Shown here piece after piece: positions 4,789 through 10,032 of a stretch of DNA of 10,032 nt. The position numbers and the translations under genes were made by a program. The stretch is from Dwaynesavagella gallinarum. GTDB lineage: Bacteria; Bacillota; Clostridia; Clostridiales; Clostridiaceae. Under the pieces are notes generated by a model. It was not told the origin of the DNA. It searched no databases and saw nothing but the letters and a program-made list of their open reading frames with translations. Where the stretch lies: assembly GCA_019120235.1 (NCBI GenBank), contig DWVN01000046.1:1-10032 (forward strand). Reading direction: 5' to 3'. Every line of letters begins with the position of its first letter. Position 1 is the first letter of the stretch.

Positions 4789-6483
4789 ATGGATTATAAA
4801 AAATTAATTAGTGATCTTATAGAAGAAGTTTTAAATATAAATGTTTATGATTCAATTGAAATACCTCCTGATAGCAATATGGGTGATTTTGCTTTTCCAT
4901 GTTTTAAACTTGCAAAAGAATTAAGAAAGTCACCACAATCTATTGCGGAAGATTTAAAATCTAAATTATCTCATGAAAGTATTTCAAAGATTGAAGTTGT
5001 TGGAGCATATTTGAATTTTTTTATTGATAAGTCTAAATTTTCGAGAGATATATTATTTGAAGTTTTGAAAGGGAAGAGCCAATATGGATGTTCAAATGAT
5101 GGAGAAAATAAAACCATAATTGTTGAATATTCATCTCCGAACATTGCAAAACCATTTCACATAGGACATTTATTTACAACAGTTGTTGGAAATGCTTTGT
5201 ATAGAATACATAAATCTCAAGGTTACAATGTAGTAGGTATTAATTATTTAGGAGATTGGGGAACTCAGTTTGGAAAGTTGATTTATGCTTATAAAAGATG
5301 GGTTAATTTGGATGAACTTGAAAAAAATCCAATTTCAGAATTGTTTAGGATATATGTTAAATTTCATGATGAAGTGGATAAAGACCCATCTCTTGAAGAT
5401 GAGGGAAGAAAATATTTTAAAATGCTTGAAGAAGGCGATGAGGAATGTAGAAATCTATGGAAAAAATTTAGAGATTTAAGTTTATGTGAGTTTGAGAAAC
5501 TATATAAAGTTCTTGGAGTTAAATTTGATTCTTATGATGGAGAAGCATTTTTTTCAGATAAAATCGAAGATGTTGTAAATGAAATTGATTCTAAGGGATT
5601 GTTAGTTGAATCCTTAGGAGCTCGTGTTGTTAAACTTGATGATTATAATATGCCACCATGTATTATAAAAAAAGCTGATGGAGCTACTATTTATGCAACA
5701 AGAGATATTACAGCAGCAATATATAGAAAGAAGAAATATGATTTTTATAAAAATATATATGTTGTTGGAAATCCTCAAGCTCTTCATTTTAAGCAAGTTT
5801 TTAAAACTTTAGAATTAATGGGAAATGATTGGGCGAAAGATTGTGTGCATGTTGGATTTGGATTAGTTAAGTTTAAAGATAAAAAGCTTTCTTCAAGAAA
5901 AGGAGAAGTTATACTTTTAGAGGAACTTTTAAATATGTCTATAGAGAAAATAAAAACTGTTATAGATGAAAAGAATCCTAATCTTAAAAATAAAGAGGAA
6001 GTTTCTCAAAAAGTTGGTATTGGAGCTATTGTTTTTAATTATTTAAAAATGAATAGAGAAAGAGATATAATTTTTGATTTTGATGAGGTTCTTTCTTTTG
6101 AGGGAGAAACTGGTCCATATGTACAATATACTTTTGCTAGAGCGAAATCTATTTTAAGAAAAAGCGGTGTAGATATAGAAAATCTAGAATTTTTAAAATA
6201 CTTGGAATTATTAGTAGATACTAATGAAATTTCTTTAATAAGAGTTTTAGGAGATTTTAATAATCAAATAAAATCTTCAATTAAATTTTTAGAGCCATCA
6301 ATAATAACTCGATATGTTATAGAAGTTTCTAAGAATTTTAATAAATTTTATAATTCAAACAATATTTTGAATTTAAATGATGAGAATTTAAAAATTGCAA
6401 GACTTATTTTAGTTTATGCTACAACTATAGTTATAAAAAATGCTTTGTATTTAATTGGAATTGAAACTGTTGATGAAATGTAA
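4789..6483 (+). CDS. argS: arginine--tRNA ligase
   Basis: A 564-residue class I aminoacyl-tRNA synthetase that charges tRNA-Arg; this family needs the tRNA bound for arginine activation. The N-terminal tRNA-recognition domain is about 1-85. The Rossmann catalytic domain has S-P-N-I-A-K-P-F at 116-123, H-I-G-H at 124-127 and G-D-W-G-T-Q-F-G at 155-162. The KMSKS-equivalent loop is L-S-S-R-K-G at 367-372. The helical DALR anticodon-binding domain follows, from G-P-Y-V-Q-Y at 442-447 to the end. The length is typical of bacterial ArgS. The gene starts two bases after the trmB stop, and its AAAGGA ribosome site (4773-4778) lies inside the end of trmB, which suggests translational coupling. All key motifs are intact. 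Confidence 0.98.
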   Translation: MDYKKLISDLIEEVLNINVYDSIEIPPDSNMGDFAFPCFKLAKELRKSPQSIAEDLKSKLSHESISKIEVVGAYLNFFIDKSKFSRDILFEVLKGKSQYGCSNDGENKTIIVEYSSPNIAKPFHIGHLFTTVVGNALYRIHKSQGYNVVGINYLGDWGTQFGKLIYAYKRWVNLDELEKNPISELFRIYVKFHDEVDKDPSLEDEGRKYFKMLEEGDEECRNLWKKFRDLSLCEFEKLYKVLGVKFDSYDGEAFFSDKIEDVVNEIDSKGLLVESLGARVVKLDDYNMPPCIIKKADGATIYATRDITAAIYRKKKYDFYKNIYVVGNPQALHFKQVFKTLELMGNDWAKDCVHVGFGLVKFKDKKLSSRKGEVILLEELLNMSIEKIKTVIDEKNPNLKNKEEVSQKVGIGAIVFNYLKMNRERDIIFDFDEVLSFEGETGPYVQYTFARAKSILRKSGVDIENLEFLKYLELLVDTNEISLIRVLGDFNNQIKSSIKFLEPSIITRYVIEVSKNFNKFYNSNNILNLNDENLKIARLILVYATTIVIKNALYLIGIETVDEM

Positions 6484-6512
6484 AAGAGAATACATTAAGT
6501 ATTCTCTTTTTT
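6482..6512. terminator. intrinsic terminator shared by convergent argS and the small secreted-protein gene
   Basis: AAAAGAGAATAC (6482-6493) and GTATTCTCTTTT (6499-6510) form a perfect 12-bp stem with loop ATTAA, ending in T6. The stem begins inside the argS TAA, and the T tract touches the TAA of the minus-strand gene. On the minus strand the 3' arm also ends in T4, so it can serve both directions. Confidence 0.88.
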
Positions 6513-6912
6513 ATCTATAATTAAATTGTCCTAATATATCTATTTCTTGATTTGTTTCTTTTTCAACTCCAGTAAATGTAATTTGATAAGTTCCTTTTTC
6601 TTCAAGTGGATATCTTAAATTAATTCTTATTATTGGTTGTAAAATGTCTATGAATTGAGGCACGATATTTATTAATTGTTTTCCAGATGGGGAAACAAGT
6701 GAGAATGGATGAAGATATTTAAATTGATAATTTGATGGAAGTAAAAAAGCAATTTGATTATTACCAAATACAAACATATTTTGTAGATAAATAGACTTTA
6801 TATTTCTATTACATTCATAATTGAGATAATCTTGTTTTGAATTACATATTTTAGAGTTAGTAAATAAACTAGAGAAAATTATTAGCGATGAGATTAAAAT
6901 TCGTATTAACAA
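6511..6912 (-). CDS. small secreted protein, probably a single beta-sandwich domain; start uncertain
   Basis: Read from TTG at 6912 this gives a 133-residue protein; an upstream in-frame TTG at 6927 would add five residues. Either way residues near the start form a short hydrophobic signal segment with one arginine, followed by two cysteines (11 apart) that could form a disulfide. The rest alternates hydrophobic and polar residues, ending in G-T-Y-Q-I-T-F and a final F-N-Y-R. This resembles the end of the beta domains in the neighbouring 974-residue protein, which show G-K-V-Y-x-I-E and then F-x-Y. No ATG occurs near the start and no good ribosome site exists; only a GGGGTGG lies four bases before TTG6912. 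Both candidate starts lie in the 3' arm of the upstream gene's terminator, so expression would need read-through. It may be poorly expressed or a decaying gene. Confidence 0.6.
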   Translation of the reverse strand: MLIRILISSLIIFSSLFTNSKICNSKQDYLNYECNRNIKSIYLQNMFVFGNNQIAFLLPSNYQFKYLHPFSLVSPSGKQLINIVPQFIDILQPIIRINLRYPLEEKGTYQITFTGVEKETNQEIDILGQFNYR

Positions 6913-6954
6913 AAAACCACCCCACAAACTTGTTTTATTGTAGGGTGGTTTTTT
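6911..6954 (-). terminator. strong intrinsic terminator of the large surface-protein gene
   Basis: On the minus strand AAAAAACCACCCTACAA (6954-6938) pairs with TTGTGGGGTGGTTTTTT (6927-6911): 17 consecutive pairs with one G-T, a 10-base loop, and a T tract within the 3' arm. It starts at the last base of the TAA of the 974-residue gene. It is the most stable-looking hairpin in the window and should largely stop transcription before the small downstream gene. Confidence 0.92.
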
Positions 6955-9878
6955 TATTCAACTCTTATACCTAAACTTCTAAATAATTGTTTTGGTTCTT
7001 CTTCATTTAACATTTTAGCTAATATTATTCTTAATGCAACATCTTGACTATTTACAGATTGAAGTGTTGTGTTAAACTCATTAATCCAAAAGTTAACACC
7101 GTTTAAATCTCCTGTTCTATTTACAATTATTGGATATAATGCACGAATTTTATCTTGAGCTGTAAGATGAACAGAATTAAATTCATTTGCATCTAAAATT
7201 CTATATATAAATTCAGGTCCGCTTATTCGCTGGCTACGAAGTGAATCGTACCAATAATTAAATCCTGATTCATCAGCGTATCGTATTTTGTATCTATCAG
7301 TTTCATTAACGGGAGTTAAAGTTGAGATATAAACTCTTGCTAAATAATTTTTTAGTGGGTCATTAGATACCTGAGATGTAAAATCATCTAATTTTATATT
7401 TTGAGAAGTACCATCTGAAAATGTAACTGTTAAATATAAATTTCTATAAAGTTTACTAGGTACAAGTCCGTTAAGATATATTCTTCCATTTGAATATGAT
7501 GCCTTTATCTCAGGAATACTACAAGTAACATTAGTTATTGTTTTATTTTGAGGTGCTGAGTATGTGAAATTAATAGAATCACTTGCGTATGTTAAAGAGC
7601 TTGAAGAAACATTTATTTGTGCTGAATTTGAACCACCTTGATTAATAATATTACTTTCTCTAAATGTAATGGTTTGTTTATAAACATCTCCTGTTGTAGT
7701 ATTTCTAAGTTCAACAACATATCTGTTCCCATCTATGAATTTTTTTCCTGTCTTAAGATCTCTAGTTATAGAGTCTGTCGTGAATTTTTCTCCATAAAAA
7801 TTATGACTAAAATTTTCATATAAAACATCATTATTATCATAGTAATCATAAATCTTTAAATTGAAATCATAGTTAGTATATCCAGGAAGAGTACTTAAAT
7901 TTTTTAATGTGAAAGTAGAAAAACTGTTAAACAGTAAGTCTAAATTAAGGTTATAAAGAGTGTTTCTATTGTAAATAAAACTTGTATTAAAAGTTCTTGT
8001 TCCTGTATTGATTTCTATATTATAAACTTTACCAAATAATAATTGACTAGGAGGTTTTATAGAAATTTCTACAACTCTATTATTTCCAATTTGTTTTACA
8101 GATGAGGTTGATGTTATATTTGTACCGAGTTCATCTGTTATTTTAATTGAAGTGTGTAAATTAGATTGTAAAAATTTATCGACTATATCTAATCTAAGAA
8201 TTAATTCTTGTTGATTATTAGTTGTTGGCACTAAACTTTGTATAATGTTAGTTAGTTCAACATTTGATGATGATGTACTTACTAAAAATTCTCCAGTAAA
8301 AGAGATTGTGTTTCCGTTAGAAGAACTTTTTATAAATGTGTAGGTATTTGTTCCATTTACAAGCTTATCTTTTGAAATATTAGTTGTGAAACTTCTTTTA
8401 TCATTTGAAAGTGGAACACTAATTGAATCATTTATTATAAGCAAATCACTATCAGAAAAAGTTTCATTTGAAGGAAGAAGAGAGCTATTTGGTCTAAAGG
8501 TTAAAGAAACTTCATTATCAGTAGAAGAGTTTTTTATTACATCAAAAGCAAGAGATTGAGATGATGTTGATGAATTTGAAACGGTAAATGGAAACAATAA
8601 CGATTTAGTTGGAGTATATACTTTTACATAAATTTGAGCATTATTTGATAAATTCCCAACATTTGAATTTGTTGTAAGTTGAGCTTGAAGTGTTGATGAA
8701 GAAATTCTTTTTTCATCAGTAATTCCTATTTCATTTCCAAAATCATCGTAATAAACAAATTTTATATAAGTATTTGGAGTATTAAATCCCGCATTTGTTA
8801 AATCGCTACCAATTATAGGAACAGTTATTTGTGATCCTTGTTTTAAAACTAAGCTTGAAGCATTTACAAATTTCATAAAAGGAATAGATGTTTCTGTATT
8901 TGTAGCCGTACTTGGAACTTTGAAATTTAAAATTTGAGTACCAGTATTATTTTTTATTTCAACTCGAATAATTGTATCAGCAGGAATATTATTTAAAATT
9001 ATATTTCCGTTACTATCATAAGTTGGAACAAATCTAAATCCTAAATTATCTGCATTAAAAAAGTCAATGTTACTTGTGTTTATATTTCCAAAGTTTAAAG
9101 TTAGGTTAAGTGTATTGTCAGAATTTTTAGTTGATGTATAGGTAAAATTATTTGTAGAAGCTGAATTTATTTGAATGGAATTTGTTGTGTAAGTAAATGG
9201 AATTTTTATAGTTTTATTTTGATTTTCAGAATTTGTTAAGGTGTATTCTATATAATAAACTTTACCTAGTGATAATGGAGATGAACCTAAATTAAATATA
9301 AAATTTCTAGGATTAGTAATATTTTCAAGAGATCCGATTTGTCTATTGTTTTCATCTAGAATTCTAGCGCTTGATATAGTGTCTTGTATGTTTAGTAGAG
9401 TAAAACGAGCATTTAATTTGTATATACCGTTTAAATTTGTAAGAGATATTATAGGATTTAGTGAAGTGACATAGACATCTTGATTTGATAGCTCAGGAAA
9501 ATCAATATATACAGGAGAATGTAATTCTTTTGATGGTGAGGAACCTGAAATTTTATCATTAAAAATTAGTGAGTATATACCATCTGTTAAATCTTCATTT
9601 AAATAGAGTTTAAAATCTGAAGAGTTTTTAGTAAAAGTATATGATTTGTCTGTTAAGGAATTAAAAAGTTTTATACTACTAGTACTGTTATGCACAGAAG
9701 TATCTTTAAACTTTAAAGTTATAACTTTATCTTTGTAACTAATATCATAAGCTTCATTTGTTAGAGAGTATATAGTGCTTGATAATGCTTTAGGAGTTTC
9801 AGCCCCACCAGTTGATAAAAATAATGCTGAAGCAGTTACACCTAAGGATACAGAAGATATTATTTTCATCTTATTCAT
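6954..9878 (-). CDS. large secreted multi-domain surface protein with C-terminal DUF4214
   Basis: A 974-residue exported protein. Residues 1-26 are a signal peptide (basic start, hydrophobic core, G-G-A at 24-26). Residues 40-840 are Ser/Thr/Asn-rich and divide into about eight beta-rich modules of 90-110 residues. The modules near 153-232 and 558-640 are most alike, sharing I-x-D-E and L-G-K-V-Y-x-I-E or F-G-K-V-Y-x-I-E, then F-x-Y near the module end. This looks like an Ig-like stalk. Residues 841-960 carry two DUF4214-type helical repeats, with G-F-N-Y-W at 872-876, E-F at 889-890 and 899-900, and G-V-N-F-W at 927-931. There is one cysteine (786), no LPXTG motif and no C-terminal membrane anchor, so attachment may depend on DUF4214 or another component. 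GGAGGAA (9892-9886) is seven bases from the first ATG, favouring it over Met4. Adhesion or cell-surface assembly is inferred. Confidence 0.92.
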   Translation of the reverse strand: MNKMKIISSVSLGVTASALFLSTGGAETPKALSSTIYSLTNEAYDISYKDKVITLKFKDTSVHNSTSSIKLFNSLTDKSYTFTKNSSDFKLYLNEDLTDGIYSLIFNDKISGSSPSKELHSPVYIDFPELSNQDVYVTSLNPIISLTNLNGIYKLNARFTLLNIQDTISSARILDENNRQIGSLENITNPRNFIFNLGSSPLSLGKVYYIEYTLTNSENQNKTIKIPFTYTTNSIQINSASTNNFTYTSTKNSDNTLNLTLNFGNINTSNIDFFNADNLGFRFVPTYDSNGNIILNNIPADTIIRVEIKNNTGTQILNFKVPSTATNTETSIPFMKFVNASSLVLKQGSQITVPIIGSDLTNAGFNTPNTYIKFVYYDDFGNEIGITDEKRISSSTLQAQLTTNSNVGNLSNNAQIYVKVYTPTKSLLFPFTVSNSSTSSQSLAFDVIKNSSTDNEVSLTFRPNSSLLPSNETFSDSDLLIINDSISVPLSNDKRSFTTNISKDKLVNGTNTYTFIKSSSNGNTISFTGEFLVSTSSSNVELTNIIQSLVPTTNNQQELILRLDIVDKFLQSNLHTSIKITDELGTNITSTSSVKQIGNNRVVEISIKPPSQLLFGKVYNIEINTGTRTFNTSFIYNRNTLYNLNLDLLFNSFSTFTLKNLSTLPGYTNYDFNLKIYDYYDNNDVLYENFSHNFYGEKFTTDSITRDLKTGKKFIDGNRYVVELRNTTTGDVYKQTITFRESNIINQGGSNSAQINVSSSSLTYASDSINFTYSAPQNKTITNVTCSIPEIKASYSNGRIYLNGLVPSKLYRNLYLTVTFSDGTSQNIKLDDFTSQVSNDPLKNYLARVYISTLTPVNETDRYKIRYADESGFNYWYDSLRSQRISGPEFIYRILDANEFNSVHLTAQDKIRALYPIIVNRTGDLNGVNFWINEFNTTLQSVNSQDVALRIILAKMLNEEEPKQLFRSLGIRVE

Positions 9879-9991
9879 TAATAAGTTCCTCCGAATTTAT
9901 ATAAAAACTAAAATAAAATTAAACATATAAAAACAAAATGGAAACTAAAAAGAAATGCTCTATAAAACACATTAGAAATGAAAATCAAATA

Positions 9992-10021
9992 ATTATAAAA
10001 ATACATCAATTATAAAAACAA
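9992..10021 (-). promoter_or_regulatory. possible promoter of the large surface-protein gene
   Basis: On the minus strand TTGTTT (10021-10016), an 18-base spacer and TATAAT (9997-9992) lie about 110 bases before the start. An 11-base direct repeat, AATTATAAAAA, occurs at 9991-10001 and 10008-10018, giving two TATAAT copies on the minus strand. A second candidate closer to the gene (TTGATT, 18 bases, TATAGA) cannot be excluded. The window ends here. The rest of 9879-10032 contains the ribosome site and otherwise nothing recognisable. Confidence 0.3.
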
Positions 10022-10032
10022 CATAACACTAA

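Noticed and set aside
5285..5796. Short open frames in other frames of argS (5285-5479 plus, 5614-5796 minus)
   Set aside because: Both fall inside an intact argS with all motifs present, and neither has a start signal.
7638..7823. Plus-strand open frame opposite the large surface-protein gene
   Set aside because: No ribosome site or promoter; it is antisense to a continuous 974-codon gene.

Overview
The window looks like chromosomal DNA of a low-G+C Gram-positive bacterium, most likely a clostridium-like Firmicute. The evidence is strong AT bias (by eye about a quarter G+C), strong GGAGG-type ribosome binding sites, TAA as the stop of all eleven genes, single-membrane lipoproteins and compact intrinsic terminators. 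The composition and the DUF4214 surface protein would suit a host-associated clostridial lineage such as the segmented filamentous bacteria, but that is only a guess.

Layout. (1) 1-710: a monocistronic lipoprotein gene of unknown function with its own terminator. (2) 797-2254: three tightly spaced genes for small envelope proteins, each with an N-terminal membrane segment followed by helical or coiled-coil sequence. (3) 2271-3200: a two-gene operon with a good sigma-A-type promoter overlapped by a Fur/PerR-like inverted repeat. It encodes a lipoprotein and, translationally coupled to it, a 120-residue four-helix membrane protein with two H-X13-H motifs, which looks like a minimal di-heme ferric-reductase core. 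(4) 3224-3994 (minus): a monofunctional biotin-protein ligase. (5) 4142-6483: trmB and argS in an operon, diverging from birA. (6) 6511-9878 (minus): a 974-residue secreted, multi-domain beta-rich surface protein ending in DUF4214, followed by a small secreted protein whose start lies inside the terminator of the large gene.

How they fit together. birA, trmB and argS are housekeeping genes: biotin attachment, tRNA m7G46 methylation and Arg-tRNA charging. The unfamiliar part is 797-3200. It contains two pairs of local paralogues: the coiled coils of genes 2 and 3 resemble each other, and the 70-residue helical C-terminal domains of genes 4 and 5 align without gaps. All are predicted to sit at the outer face of the membrane. 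The last gene adds a candidate transmembrane heme electron conduit. The block may therefore be a lineage-specific envelope system, possibly iron- or redox-regulated. The assembly is inferred; the motifs are read directly from the sequence. No RNA genes, CRISPR arrays, insertion sequences or prophage genes were seen. No gene-free stretch exceeds 300 bases.
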